From the NCBI GenBank assembly GCA_039000515.1, contig JBCFYV010011164.1, forward strand, positions 35,298,021 through 35,362,020: 64,000 nt of DNA. Direction: 5' to 3'. Under the pieces are notes generated by a model, which worked only from the letters and a program-made list of their open reading frames with translations, was not told the DNA's origin and searched no databases. Origin of the DNA: Timema cristinae (lineage: Eukaryota; Arthropoda; Insecta; Phasmatodea; Timematidae). Both the position numbers and the translations under genes were made by a program. Shown in pieces: positions 1 to 11,890 of the stretch; the first letter of the stretch is position 1; each line of letters starts with the position of its first letter.

Positions 1-200
1 GTATCAATGGTAACGCGGACTTTGACGCCAATCTGATATAGTTTGATCTTTGGATAAAGGAGGAGTTAGGGGTTCGAATCCCGACCGGGTGTACTGAGAG
101 TGTTTTTTTTCTCAGATTGTTTTCCATACTGCCTTCACTCCAGTGTGGGCACATTTTATCTTCTCTTACATTTCTTATTTTTATCTCATTTATGCAATTA
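1..200 (+). repeat. SINE-B copy, degraded, 3' part missing
   Basis: A tRNA-like B box (GGGGTTCGAATCCC) lies near base 70 and is followed by the family's conserved 'gggtgtactgagagtg' segment, a T-run, and the 'ccttcactcc...tgtgggcacat' body seen in the other SINE-B copies. The left end may be cut by the window edge and the A-box region is poorly preserved. No shared 3' hairpin tail is visible before the sequence becomes unique. Confidence 0.6.
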
Positions 201-401
201 AATGCGCTGAACAAGGTCAGGTATAAGTACTATGTGAAAAAAAAAATCCTTTGAAGGGAATGATATAACATGACCCAATATTAATGACTTAAGTACAGGC
301 CTAATTATAGAAGAATGAGTAAGATACAAATGAATCGTAATGGAGGAATGATGAGTAAAATCCACATTCAAAAATTGCGGGTAAAAAAGCCATACTTTAA
401 A

Positions 402-554
402 CATCCAGAGGGGATTCGAACTCTAAATGCCAGGCCTTCGCCGTGGTTCGGATTCCACGTTAAACTGTAGGTCCTCCATTTCATCTCACAATCACCCTAC
501 CATTACACATTAGCGTAAGTGCGTATAACACGAACGGGTAGTAAGACGCTGTGC

Positions 555-585
<31 letters not shown>

Positions 586-653
586 TCTAAATGCACTGTC
601 GACGGTAACCAAATGTACTGGGAGTCGAATGCCGTAGACCACTATGTTCACCT
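402..653 (-). repeat. tRNA-headed SINE interrupted by SINE-A
   Basis: On the minus strand, bases 653 to 402 read as a tRNA-like head with an A-box-like TAGTGGTCTACGG and a B-box-like GAGTTCGAATCCCC, once the SINE-A insertion at 431-594 is removed. The insertion therefore lies inside the older head, next to its B box. The exact family is uncertain. It resembles SINE-B heads but is divergent. Confidence 0.5.
431..582 (+). repeat. SINE-A, 5'-truncated, with 12-bp TSD
   Basis: The copy starts inside the SINE-A body (caggccttcgccgtggttcg), runs through the conserved body and shared tail, and ends in about ten TAA units. It is flanked by the perfect direct repeat AACTCTAAATGC at 419-430 and 583-594. 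The missing tRNA head together with a target duplication is the signature of incomplete target-primed reverse transcription. Having lost its A and B boxes, it should not be transcribed from its own promoter. Confidence 0.9.
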
Positions 654-803
654 ATTGAGAATGATTGATTTGTGTTCACTTGTTTCAGAGTATCAAGTAA
701 GACATTTTTGGTACTATTCTTAACTTGTAAGAAATGTAGGGCTATATATTTGTCAAAGGTAGGCCTATGAAAGGAATAACGTTAGGAAGGTAGGCAGGCT
801 ATG

Positions 804-1242
804 CAAGGCCGTAGACAGCCAATAATTTCAGGGGGGGAGGGGGTTTGGTGGACACATCCCCCAATTACGGAAGGCTAAAAAAAATATTCTAAATTATAAA
901 CAGTTCTAGAAGCTATCTGTAGTGTTTCTTTTTATGGCAACATAACCCCCTAATTTCCGGAGGCTTGGACAAATTCTGAATATTAAACACCTCTAGAAGC
1001 TATTTGAAGTGTTTTCATGGCAACATACATAACCCCCTAATTGAGGGAGGCTAGAAAAAATTGTAGACATTAAACACCTATAGAAGCTCTCTTAAGTGCT
1101 ATTTATGGTAACACAGCCCCCTAATTTGTCTTTGTACCTTAATTTTGATATGGTTTGAACCATAAATAAAGCCACATATATTTTGTTGATAAAATTTCAA
1201 GGGGGGTAGAACCCCCAAACCCCTCCCCTGACTACGGCCGTG
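804..1242. mobile_element. Non-autonomous hAT-type element (MITE), 439 bp
   Basis: The terminal inverted repeats are CAAGGCCGTAGACAG on the left and, reverse-complemented, CACGGCCGTAGTCAG on the right. A perfect 8-bp direct repeat AGGCTATG flanks them (796-803 and 1243-1250). An 8-bp duplication with CA-starting termini is the hAT hallmark. Inside are about three degenerate repeats of roughly 110 bp, each with a 'ctagaagctatttgaagtg'-like core and a 'cccctaatt' segment. G-runs border the left terminus and C-runs the right. No transposase coding is present. Confidence 0.75.
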
Positions 1243-1250
1243 AGGCTATG

Positions 1251-1739
1251 TAACTGGCAGTTACAAACGTTACCAAAAATAACTTTTATAATTATTATAT
1301 TCATACATCAAATAATATATTTGGCAACTATTACTTTTACGGTGTATGGTAGTTCAAAGGAAAATTAAAATCTATGGAACCGATGTTTCATTCCACGCCA
1401 AATGGTTGATTAAAAATAATCTATTTTGTAGCACATTTAGTTATTCATCATAATACATAGATTATTTATTCTATTCACAAGGGGTTGGTTATTTATTAAT
1501 AATTTGTGATATCTTAGGCTGTGTTAATTTGAAAACCTTACGTTTATATTTAACCAATTTGTTCATTAAGTTTAATTGAAAGATACAACGCTTATTTTCT
1601 TTACGTTATTAGTATTTAAAGTATTCGGGAAAAATCTCGCAAATTTCCAACACATATTCGATTATGTGTTAAATATAACGTAAATAGTAGGCGTACAGAA
1701 AATAATACTGCCTAAGCTATAATTTAATTTGAATTGGAT
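1251..1739. other. AT-rich unique-looking DNA, nothing recognised
   Basis: There is no open frame of note, tRNA-like box pair, terminal inverted repeat or tandem repeat that I can see. Confidence 0.5.
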
Positions 1740-2600
1740 TGCCTAGAAACTATTATGATTAGCATTCAAAAAAAATGGGGACGGTGCACCGCACAAACTT
1801 TTCTCGCCTTTATCTTAAAACATACATTTACTAAATCTCGTTGGATTTTGTGAAACGATTTAGTCGGTTTATACATTGTTGTAGAAATACTATACCAACG
1901 ACCATAAATGAAATATTATACACTTTTACTTACTCTAAGGTATTAGGAATTAGCAACAATGCTATAGAAAAATTGAGAAAAGAGACACATCTCTGCTCAA
2001 CATGAAGCATAAGAATCAAACTTATTTTCAAATACATAAATTAAAATGTATAATATTTTCATATAGCTAAAAATTATTGGTTTTATAAAAACATATTTCA
2101 ATTAAATGATTTATATCTTTAATAATAGGTCTACTACAACCTTACAATGATGAGTTATTTTGTATCTCAAATAGTTGTGGAAAAATGATGAAAATTGGAA
2201 ATTTTCCCACTGTAAAGAACCTAAAAGTAATTTTTATGAGAAAACAAAAGTTGACATCTTGTTTATAATGATAAACAGTGTCTCGATATAAAATTTAATC
2301 AAAATTATTATACCGGATCTAGATAAAATCGACCTTTCCTCTTTTTGCCCTTCAGTAAACTACCCTAAAATTTAAGGTTAGATATCTACTTTAAAAAAAC
2401 ACGGGCGACCTTATGAAAACCCCAGATACCAAGCTTTAACCCACTTGATAAATAATTTCTACTCTAGCCTGAGGTACAGACGGCATTTCGAAAACACATT
2501 TTTTGTTTCGGGGGGTCATGAAACGTCGACATCTCAAATACGATTTTTTGACGATCACAATACTAACTCCCCCTGAGGTCTCGAGATAAAATAAAAACAA
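1740..2600 (-). repeat. Dispersed repeat 'G', minus copy
   Basis: The reverse complement of this stretch aligns by eye along its whole length with 47780-48970. Shared landmarks are the 'gtgcggtgcaccg' segment near 1780, the 'tttctacaacaatgtata' segment near 1880, the 'cttatgaaaa' segment near 2410 and the 'cagacggcatt' segment near 2480. The motif 'ctctagcc...gtacagacgg' matches the Ctgt-rich stretch at 47930. No coding sequence, TIR or tail could be defined, so the class is unknown. This copy lacks the SINE-A that splits the other one. Confidence 0.7.
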
Positions 2601-3424
2601 ACATTTAAATTGAGTAAATATAAAAATATTATTTTGTTTTTGTGAGTCTGTAGTTTTTTTCTTGTGTTTGTATGCACTCGTTTTTTTATAACTTATTTAT
2701 TCATCTGCAACGTATGCCCGTACAAAATGTATTGATTTTAATTAAACTATCCCATTTTTTTGCTTTACCAAATTGTAACATTTAAGGTAGTTTTTTCAAA
2801 ATCACTATTAGCACCTTTCCAAAACAAAATTTCCCTCTAAAGGTAAAATAAATTTTATTAATAGTAAAATAGGTACTTTTTAATTTTTTCAGTTATAATT
2901 TAATCACTGTAACATTTTTATAATCATATAGGACTCTCCCCAAAATAATATTTTTATTTTGTTGTTGTTCTTCTTATAAGTAGGCCTAATCGAAAATTAA
3001 TCATAACCAATGAGATAATTTTGTTAAAATGTACGCACCCTGGCTTAGTTATTTAGGGCTGTGGGAGCAATTCAAATGTAGAGTGATACATTTTGGGTTC
3101 CCCCAGAAATCGAATTCAAGTCATTTGGATCCAAAGACAGACACGTTATCGACTAATCTAATGCTTGTAGCTATTTTAGTTATAATCTTATTTCTATACA
3201 TTGCTCAGAATATTTTAAGAAGGTATACTTATTATTATTCTATAAGTTTACTTCCCAAGAGTTAGCTAGAATCCCAGTCAAAACATTTTTAGAGATACAT
3301 TTAACAAGAAATGTAATGTTGAGTTGTGAAAATTGATGCAAAAATGAAACACGTGATTTTAATATCTACTATAATCAACACGAGTGATAAAAAAACACAA
3401 TTTCTAGTTAAAATATTGGGCCAT
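2601..3424. other. AT-rich DNA, nothing recognised
   Basis: The stretch contains a 78-codon open frame (3029-3265) with no recognisable domain, which I regard as chance. No repeat boundaries are visible. Confidence 0.4.
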
Positions 3425-3665
3425 TTTTTTTTATTCGAAGTATTTAACGTGCACTTTCTGAACCGACTGATCATATCAATACGCTAGAATTTCTATGAGC
3501 GAGAGCGAAGGGACCTACCATTTTGCCAGGAAGGGTACTTTCACATACCTTGCAGCGTTCTTTTACATGTCACAATCTGCATGGGACCAACGGCTCCACT
3601 TCCCTTCCGAAGGAAGTTGTGCTACGGAATTTTTATCACTCAGGAAACAACGGGTTCTGAGGTGA
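3425..3665 (-). repeat. SINE-F copy, minus orientation, head missing
   Basis: A T-run at the left is the A-rich tail in reverse. It is followed by the SINE-F landmarks: 'tatttaacgtgcac', 'gagcgagagcgaaggg', 'ttacatgtcacaat' and the palindromic core 'cttcccttccgaaggaag'. The same order is seen at 4147-4435 (opposite strand), 55130-55440 and 63356-63580. The tRNA-like head seen in the 55.1-kb copy is not preserved here. Confidence 0.7.
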
Positions 3666-4146
3666 GCACAGAGGTTGAAAAAAAATTAATTAGATCCAAG
3701 TGAGTTTATAGCCATTTGTTTAAAGTAAAGGACACTATAATAATAACACAACTGACAACTTTGGCAGACTGGATAATTGACAAGCAGATCACACACCATT
3801 ACCATTTTAAAACATATACGATCGATAGAAAAAGCTACTAGATCCACGTTTACTTACTCATACGTTAAGTCATGCTCTATGAAGATAAATAAGTAACCAT
3901 CGATACCTAAGCTAGGCCCTGTACAATAACACTAATATTATAGTAAAATGTTATCAATGTTGGACATAAAGTTATTTATATTTTCTAAAATGTGTTCCAA
4001 ATATCAATCGTAAAAACCAAAGTATATATACTTAGGAAATTTACAAATTTGTAAAACAACCCACTATCCTAAAAATCAGCTACTGGCCCACTCAGGGTCA
4101 ACAGTGTAAATAAAACAGTCTATCTCCTTATCATTCTGAAAGCTAA

Positions 4147-4435
4147 TTATAAAGCAATGTTATGGTCCGATGTTCGTGGGTTCAAACCCAGTCGGGGTTG
4201 ACGGATTTTTTCTTGAGCGATAGAAATCCGCAGGACAGCTTCATCTTGAGAGGAAATAAAGCCGTCAGTCCCATTTCGATTGTGGCATGCAAACGAACTC
4301 TGCAAGGTATGTGAAAATACCTTTCCTAGCAAAATTGGTAGGCCCTTTCGCTGTCGCTCATAGAAATTCTCGTGTTCTGATATAATTAGTCAGTTCATAA
4401 AGTGCACGTTAAATACTGCAAATAAGTAGAATAAT
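4147..4435 (+). repeat. SINE-F copy, plus orientation
   Basis: A tRNA-like B box (GTTCGTGGGTTCAAACCC) near 4170-4190 is followed by 'gacggatttttt', the truncated core, 'ggccctttcgctgtcgctcatagaaattctcgtg' in pieces, 'gtgcacgttaaat', and an A-rich tail. It stands in opposite orientation to the copy at 3425, so the pair forms an inverted repeat with a loop of about 0.5 kb. The region matching the palindromic core is deleted or diverged. Confidence 0.7.
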
Positions 4436-6979
4436 AATATGGTGGGGTATCTTAAAAGTTAAATTTATTTTTTCAAAAATTTCTCCTACTAGTTAAACAT
4501 TTGTGTTTTTTTCGTTATTTTTGATAATATTTTAGATGTTTTATTGATTTATTAGGTATTTTGAAGCATTTATCTCATATTTTTTAATACTTGAATTTTA
4601 TCAACACATCAGATAGATAGGGATAGTATGTCTACACTTAGCCCTTAACAAACCACTAACTTAAGACAATCAATATCTGGATAATAAATTAACAATACAC
4701 TATTTTCGATCTCATTTGGAAACCAATCCGTGTCCCCTTGGTCACTAGCCAGTCTCCTTATCCCTTAACCATAGCTGTGTGAAAGGCTAGATTAGGTATA
4801 ATTTATTGGTACCTCATATTTAATAAAAGTTTTAATATACAAATATATAGCCTAGGCCCTAATTACGCAATTTTAAAATAAAAATATCAATCTCATTTTA
4901 TTAATAGATTTTGAGTCAAGAAAGATAGTTAAAACAGGCATAAATACATACAAAAAAAGTGTAGGCCTATTCTAAAATTCTCTTCAATTTGTTTATCTTC
5001 CTGAAAATAGTCAATAATATCTAGCATTTACTAGATTTCTCATATTTTATTGGCAAAATTATGAAGCCAGTAGAAAGGTCGACAGTTACTAATTGCGATG
5101 AGATTTAAATGACAAGAACTTCTAATTCTTGTATTCACTTTTGAGGCTTTCTATTTTTATGAATATTGATTTATTTAAAACTGAGAGGTCTACTAAAACA
5201 CTAGATTTTTCTTAATTTAGTCTTAGTTGTTATGTGTTTAGTTTAGTAAGAAAAAAATTTATACTACTGTAATCTTTTTTTTTTCTAGTTGCATTTGGAA
5301 ACAAGTTTAAACTTGATAAAGATAAGCCAAAAAGTGTTTTATGACTAAATTAAATTAAGCTACTCTAGAAAATATCTTGGTATACTGGTGTTTATTTGTG
5401 TCAATGAGTGAATTAATTAATTAATTGAGATGTATAAAATGTATTTAGAAATATAACTTACAATTATTTAGCCATATGTTTATAATCTAATTGATGAGGG
5501 GGTTTTATAGGAAAATTGTTGCAAAAAGAATGAACCTATATAATTGGGGATTCATACAAAATAAATAGGTGAATTTATTCTTCAAATAATTTATTAAAAG
5601 TTAAAACTCAAAAATATTTGACATTTTATTGTTTGAAGTTACTAAATCTCCAAGTAGGCCTTATCGATGAGGTTGTTAATTGAGCAAGTATTAATATTTT
5701 TCATTAAGAAGCAGATTTAATTGTGTGCTTAATGTATTATTTGATTTTTAAGATTTACACGATAATTAATAATTAATTCAAAGTCATTTTCAAAGGTTTG
5801 TATGTTGAACCTCCCCAGTATATAAACTTACTCGATGGTCGGCCACCAAACCACACAGTATTTCAGCACGTGTCTTAATACTAAACGTATTCGATCATGA
5901 GTAGGAAACATTGTCTCACACTCTCGTAGCTAAAAGTTTGATATTGAAAGTCAAATATTGTAGGAACATACTAAAAGTCTAGGGAGAAATTGTCGTTGTG
6001 ATATTTCAATACCCAATCTACTTCCGATACAATTAAAGACAGTTCACGGAAGGAACAAAATGAAATCAATGTTCTGAACCAGGTATCCACACCTTAATAG
6101 CTACGAATATTTTGCTTATGTAAACCAACCAATAGATTTGATACAATCGTCAGCTAGTCAGGGAATAATTCATCAATATCCCTATCATCAGATGTAGTTT
6201 TGCCAGTTATTTTGAGAATGAGGTCATGTTTTGGACCCCTCAGCTCATTCGGTGTGTTTTAGGATCTGAATGAAAACTTTTGTAAACTAAAATATGTTTC
6301 CTTTGCGGCGTAGCTGTAATAACTGTGAAAATGGATAACGTATCCGAATAGCATCTAGCTTACAATATATTATTGTTAATCTCTTTCTAATTATGTTTAG
6401 CTTTATTACAGTCAATGGCCTTGTCTGGCTGCTAGAAAATCTACTAGATCAACTTTCACGTATTCATACACCAGGTCATGTGTTCTGCAATTGTCACTTT
6501 GGATAGACATTACCAATACCTATAAAATGGTCAACTATGGGGGAAAAAAGTTTGTAAAATAAATAAGGAATAACTAATCAATTGAATAAGGATAGACATA
6601 AATTACAAATAGAATAATAATAAGGTTAATATTAATTAATCTATGAACCGCAATTTCCTTACTAAACGACTTAGTAGCATCAGAAAAAGGCCAAGGAATA
6701 CCGATAAAGCCCACTTCATTTGGAGCTTTATGAATAACCTAATAAAGTTAATCAAAACACAAATTACTAAAATTAGTAAAACCTACCAAAAATTAATATT
6801 TTGTATCATATATAAAAACTATACTACCTAGATTCTAAATCCATCACACACTATTTCGGCCAAAATATGAACACTAAAATTGAAACGTTTTCATAATGGC
6901 CCTGAAACTAAACTCGGAGTATAGGATATACAAACTCGTCCATCTTCTGTTGGCTTTTGCAGATCTTTCAATAAGATTG
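4436..6979. other. 2.5 kb AT-rich DNA, nothing recognised
   Basis: The stretch is very AT-rich with short ATTAATTA runs (near 5415) and no SINE boxes, TIRs or coding signal. A 62-codon frame at 6643-6831 is lysine/threonine/asparagine-rich, as expected of random AT-rich DNA. Confidence 0.5.
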
Positions 6980-9225
6980 TTCATTTTCCTCTATTGTGCT
7001 CACAGTAATGTTCCTTTTCCTCCATTGTGCTCACAGTAATGTTCCTTTTCCTCCATTGTGCTCACAGTAATGCTCCTTTTCCTCCATTGTGCTCACAGTA
7101 ATGTTCCGTTTTCCTCCATTGTGCTCACAGTAATGTTCCTTTTCCTCCATTGTGCTCACAGTAATGCTCCTTTTCCTCCACTGTGCTCACAGTAATGCTC
7201 CTTTTCCTCCATTGTGCTCACAGTAATGCTCCTTTTCCTCCATTGTGCTCACAGTAATGTTCCGTTTCCTCCATTGTGCTCACAGTAATGTTCCTTTTCC
7301 TCCATTGTGCTCACAGTAATGCTCCTTTTCCTCCACTGTGCTCACAGTAATGTTCCTTTTCCTCCATTGTGCTCACAGTAATGCTCCTTTTCCTCCATTG
7401 TGCTCACAGTAATGTTCCGTTTCCTCCATTGTGCTCACAGTAATGTTCCTTTTCCTCCATTGTGCTCACAGTAATGCTCCTTTTCCTCCATGTGCTCACA
7501 GTAATGTTCCTTTTCCTCCATTTGCTCACAGTAATGTTCCTTTTCCTCCATTGTGCTCACAGTAATGTCCTTTTCCTCCATTGTGCTCACAGTAATGCTC
7601 CTTTTCCTCCATTGTGCTCACAGTAATGCTTCTTTTCCTCCATTGTGCTCACAGTAATGCTCCTTTTCCTCCATTGTGCTCACAGTAATGTTCCTTTTCC
7701 TCCATTGTGCTCACAGTAATGCTTCTTTTCCTCCATTGTGCTCACAGTAATGCTCCTTTTCCTCCATTGTGCTCACAGTAATGCTCCTTTTCCTCCATTG
7801 TGCTCACAGTAATGTTCCTTTTCCTCCATTGTGCTCACAGTAATGCTCCTTTTCCTCCATTGTGCTCACAGTAATGCTCCTTTTCCTCCATTGTGCTCAC
7901 AGTAATGCTCCTTTTCCTCCATTGTGCTCACAGTAATGTTCCTTTTCCTCCATTGTGCTCACAGTAATGCTTCTTTTCCTCCATTGTGCTCACAGTAATG
8001 CTCCTTTTCCTCCACTTGTGCTCACAGTAATGTTCCTTTTCCTCCATTGTGCTCACAGTAATGCTCCTTTTCCTCCATTGTGCTCACAGTAATGCTCCTT
8101 TTACTCCATTGTGCTCACAGTAATGTTCCTTTTCCTCCATTGTGCTCACAGTAATGCTCCTTTTCCTCCATTGTGCTCACAGTAATGCTTCTTTTCCTCC
8201 ATTGTGCTCACAGTAATGCTCCTTTTCCTCCATTGTGCTCACAGTAATGCTCCTTTTCCTCCATTGTGCTCACAGTAATGCTCCTTTTCCTCCATTGTGC
8301 TCACAGTAATGCTCCTTTTCCTCCACTGTGCTCACAGTAATGTTCCTTTTCCTCCATTGTGCTCACAGTAATGCTTCTTTTCCTCCATTGTGCTCACAGT
8401 AATGCTCCTTTTCCTCCATTGTGCTCACAGTAATGTTACCTTTTCCTCCATTGTGCTCACAGTAATGCTTCTTTTCCTCCATTGTGCTCACAGTAATGCT
8501 CCTTTTCCTCCATTGTGCTCACAGTAATGCTCCTTTTCCTCCATTGTGCTCACAGTAATGCTCCTTTTCCTCCATTGTGCTCACAGTAATGCTCCTTTTC
8601 CTCCATTGTGCTCACAGTAATGTTACTTTTCCTCCATTGTGCTCACAGTAATGCTCCTTTTCCTCCATTGTGCTCACAGTAATGCTCCTTTTCCTCCATT
8701 GTGCTCACAGTAATGCTCCTTTTCCTCCATTGTGCTCACAGTAATGCTCCTTTTCCTCCATTGTGCTCACAGTAATGTTACTTTTCCTCCATTGTGCTCA
8801 CAGTAATGCTCCTTTTCCTCCATTGTGCTCACAGTAATGCTCCTTTTCCTCCATTGTGCTCACAGTAATGCTCCTTTTCCTCCATTGTGCTCACAGTAAT
8901 GCTCCTTTTCCTCCATTGTGCTCACAGTAATGCTCCTTTTCTCCATTGTGCTCACAGTAATGTTCCTTTTCCTCCATTGTGCTCACAGTAATGTTCCTTT
9001 TCCTCCATTGTGCTCACAGTAATGTTCCTTTTCCTCCATTGTGCTCACAGTAATGCTCCTTTTCCTCCATTGTGCTCACAGTAATGCTCCTTTTCCTCCA
9101 TTGTGCTCACAGTAATGCTCCTTTTCCTCCATTGTGCTCACAGTAATGCTCCTTTTCCTCCATTGTGCTCACAGTAATGTTCCTTTTCCTCCATTGTGCT
9201 CACAGTAATGCTCCTTTTCCTCCAC
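6980..9225. repeat. 31-bp minisatellite array, about 72 units
   Basis: The unit is 31 bp and reads roughly TCCTTTTCCTCCATTGTG then CTCACAGTAATGC. The array begins with a diverged unit (ttcattttcctctattgtg) and ends abruptly at 'cctccacacggtaaatc'. Units differ mainly at the bases after AATG: TTCC, CTCC, CTTC, TTAC and TTCCGT. Marked variants recur every five units. TTCCGT begins at 7104, 7260 and 7415. TTAC occurs at 8623 and 8778. This indicates higher-order 155-bp repeats. The strand read here is pyrimidine-rich. No continuous open frame runs through it. Confidence 0.97.
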
Positions 9226-10131
9226 ACGGTAAATCAAAATAAAAGTAAGCATTAGTTGAGTAAACAGTTAAAAATGAGCTCTGAGGATTTTAAGAATATT
9301 ATTAATATTTTTAAACATTGGGTGAAAATAAACTACGTAATATCTGCAAATAGAAAATAGATCAAGATCCACAAACAGTTGTAGGTCTTGGTTCGACCTC
9401 ATATACACGTGATTCTGTTTGGCTCATCTTTATTTATCCTTTCAAAACATCTTGAAGTTCAAGTAGTTAATTAATATATAATTAAAAATATTACCTCTAA
9501 CAATTATTTTACACATGTCCGCTATTTTTCAAAAACCCTACTGAGCAATAAACTTTATTTCAATTTAATCTTCTAATGATAATATTTTCTAATATTGTTG
9601 GCCTAGCTTTACTTACTTTTTCTTTAAGGTGTTTCATGTAATTGTAAATTTTATACTATCTTGAAGATTATATAAAATATTTGCTATCTTAACTAATCTC
9701 AATCTTTGTTATTTGAATGTTCTCGTCTTTTACAAATCAGTAAATAGTTGAAGAGAAAAATCAAATCTTATCTTATCTTTGACGCTCCTTACCACAAATA
9801 ATTTAGAACGTTTTCCCAAATGTGACATATTTAGATATTTCTATGTTTAAAGGGATGCAGCCTCACTCCTGGTACGCACTTGTTAGGCCTCACCAATCGC
9901 CTGATCTCTTTGCTGCATCAGCTAGTTTAATATTTGGCGTGAATAAAGACTTGAAGTAGTCTCTACCAGCCTATTGGTTTAATTTCTCAGAAATCATCTT
10001 TCAGATCTCTATCCAGGCTTTCTCCCCTAATTATTTAGGATTCCTAAATGACCTGCAATTTAGCGCCATTCTTGTGCTTCATGCAAATGACAACCCCTAC
10101 TTTATTAATTATCTCAGCGTGATTGATATTC
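9226..10131. other. AT-rich DNA after the minisatellite, nothing recognised
   Basis: No coding signal, tRNA-like boxes or inverted termini were found between the end of the minisatellite and the hAT element at 10140. Confidence 0.5.
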
Positions 10132-10139
10132 GATGAAAG

Positions 10140-10731
10140 TAGGGATGTTGTATCTAAAGAAAAGTATCGATACCATACTAGTATCGAAAAAAAAAGTATC
10201 GATAACGGTAATTATCGGTATCAAAACGCACATAAACATTTCTGCTTCGTCTGTATGGGGCACTATTTGATTTAACTGAACTCATTGAGCTCTACAAAAG
10301 CTTATTTTGTTTAGTTTGTGATGACCGTGCTCATTGATAGAGGAAAGGGTAGTAGATTGGTCTCCACTCGTGCCATCAACCGGTCAGGCATCAGGATGTA
10401 TTGATAAACAAAGATGAAATAACTTTTATAAATTATGCTGATCCAAACGAGATTGAATGCTAAAGTTACTTCTTGATTTTCATGGAGAAAATGAGTGAGT
10501 ATTGATAAATAGTGTTATTTATTCCTCCTCCACATTCCACCCTTGTAAACATTTAATCCCAGCATGAGTGAAGATAACTAAAATGTTGTTTCTTTTGATA
10601 CCGATCCGATACAGGGTTGTGAGTACTAATATCAGCAAAAGCATCGAAAAAATAGTATCAAATAAAAAATACTAGTATAGAAAGGAAAATATCAATATTA
10701 GTAAAGTATCGATACTTTTTCCACATCCTTA
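10140..10731. mobile_element. Non-autonomous hAT-type element with TATCGATA termini, 592 bp
   Basis: The termini are inverted: TAGGGATGTTG...AAAAGTATCGATAC on the left and, reverse-complemented, TAAGGATGTGGAAAAAGTATCGATAC on the right. Near-identical 8-bp flanks (GATGAAAG at 10132-10139, ACTGAAAG at 10732-10739, six of eight matching) fit a hAT target duplication. Extra TATCGATA-like motifs cluster subterminally at both ends, as is usual for transposase binding sites. No coding sequence is present. Confidence 0.7.
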
Positions 10732-10739
10732 ACTGAAAG

Positions 10740-11035
10740 GCTACAAACATCCTGGATATCGGGACTACTTATTTAGGGGTAGATTGAACATATAGTGTTG
10801 AGTGACGTCACTTTCAAAGTCATAACAGCAGTTTTTCCATCGTACGGCATATTTGACTGGGAAGGATATGACATCCAGGTTCGGTCGCCTGAATGTAGAC
10901 TATTCGTCGCTCTGGTGCCACAGAACATTTATCAGGGTACACCTATGAAGTTGGATATACGTCGTACCCGCGATGAGGCGATGTGATGATAGTTTTAATG
11001 AAGTTGTGGAGCTGGTGTGAGAATTAACCTAACTT
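10740..11035. other. Unique-looking DNA with an unassigned 63-codon frame
   Basis: The frame at 10795-10986 (plus) has fairly balanced amino-acid use but no domain I recognise. It has no splice-site context that would make it a convincing exon, so I do not call it a gene. Confidence 0.25.
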
Positions 11036-11175
11036 AAGCCTAATTTACTAAAATATAGTGACCGTTAGGATAATTCCCCTTAAGGGAAAAATATTCAAGT
11101 TATCAGCTGGGATTCAAACCCAGGATCACTAGGTTTGTAGCCAGGTGCACTGACCATTACACCACGGGGGCGGTT
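11036..11175 (-). repeat. SINE-E copy (tRNA-like head, minus)
   Basis: On the minus strand the head reads GTGGTGTAATGGTCAGTGC (A-box region), then CTGGGTTTGAATCCCAG (B box). The adjoining body includes 'ccttaagggaaaaata' and 'aacttaagcctaattta'. The same head and body recur at 31900-32258. The head resembles a Glu/Gly/Val-type tRNA, but the isotype cannot be decided by eye. Confidence 0.65.
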
Positions 11176-11317
11176 AATAACTGTGTTCAGAATAATAACT
11201 TTAATTATTATGTACCTCAATCATTAACTTGAAAATTGAGAAAAATGCTCTTACTAATATGAGCTTTATCTATCGTCAATTAAAACTTCTCAATAAAAGA
11301 CTATATATTTTATATTG

Positions 11318-11460
11318 ATTGATTATTAGCACCGCGTCTTACTACCCATTCGGGTTATACGCACTTACGCTAATGTGTAATGGAAGGGTGATTGTGAGAT
11401 GAAATGAAGGACCTACAGTTTAACGTGGAATCCGAACCACGGCGGAGACCTGGCATTCCC
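11318..11460 (-). repeat. SINE-A, 5'-truncated, with 12-bp TSD
   Basis: The reverse-oriented tail (ttattagcaccgcgtcttac) and about 120 bp of body end at the 'cctggcattcc' point. The tRNA head is missing. The flanking direct repeat TATTTTATATTG (11306-11317 and 11461-11472) marks the insertion. It has almost no (TTA)n tail compared with other copies. Confidence 0.88.
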
Positions 11461-11599
11461 TATTTTATATTGTTTGCTAATAATTAAGTCATGCAACCAT
11501 ATATGGCCCATTTCTCTTTAATAAAGAAAGCTGTTAGATCTATTTTGTTGTATACAGTACGTACCCTATCATAAATATAGGCCTAATATTAACTTATCA

Positions 11600-11879
11600 T
11601 TATTATTATTAGCACCGCGTCTTACTACCCGTTCGGGTTATACGCACTTACGCTAATGTGTGATGGTAGGGTGATTGTGAGATGAAATGAAGGACCTACA
11701 GTTTAACGTGGAATCCGAACCACGGTGGAGGCCTGGCATTCCACACATTCACAATATGTCTTGTCAGAGGTGTAGGAAGGGTTTGGAAATCAGATAAATC
11801 TGTGCCGGGACCGAGGATTGAACCCCGGCCGCCAGTACAGAAGTCTGACACCTTACCCCTAGACCGCCAGGTCACCTAT
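11600..11879 (-). repeat. SINE-A, full length, with 11-bp TSD
   Basis: The order is a short (TTA)n, hairpin tail, body, then the tRNA-like head ending in 'ctagaccgccaggtcacc' (minus strand: GGTGACCTGGCGGTCTAGGG). The A box (TGGCGGTCTAGGGG) and B box (GGGTTCAATCC) are both readable. The direct repeat TTAACTTATCA lies at 11589-11599 and 11880-11890. It could still carry a working internal RNA polymerase III promoter. Confidence 0.93.
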
Positions 11880-11890
11880 TTAACTTATCA

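Noticed and set aside
6980..9225. CRISPR-like array of regularly spaced repeats
   Set aside because: Units are contiguous 31-bp tandem copies with no unique spacers, and the context is eukaryotic.
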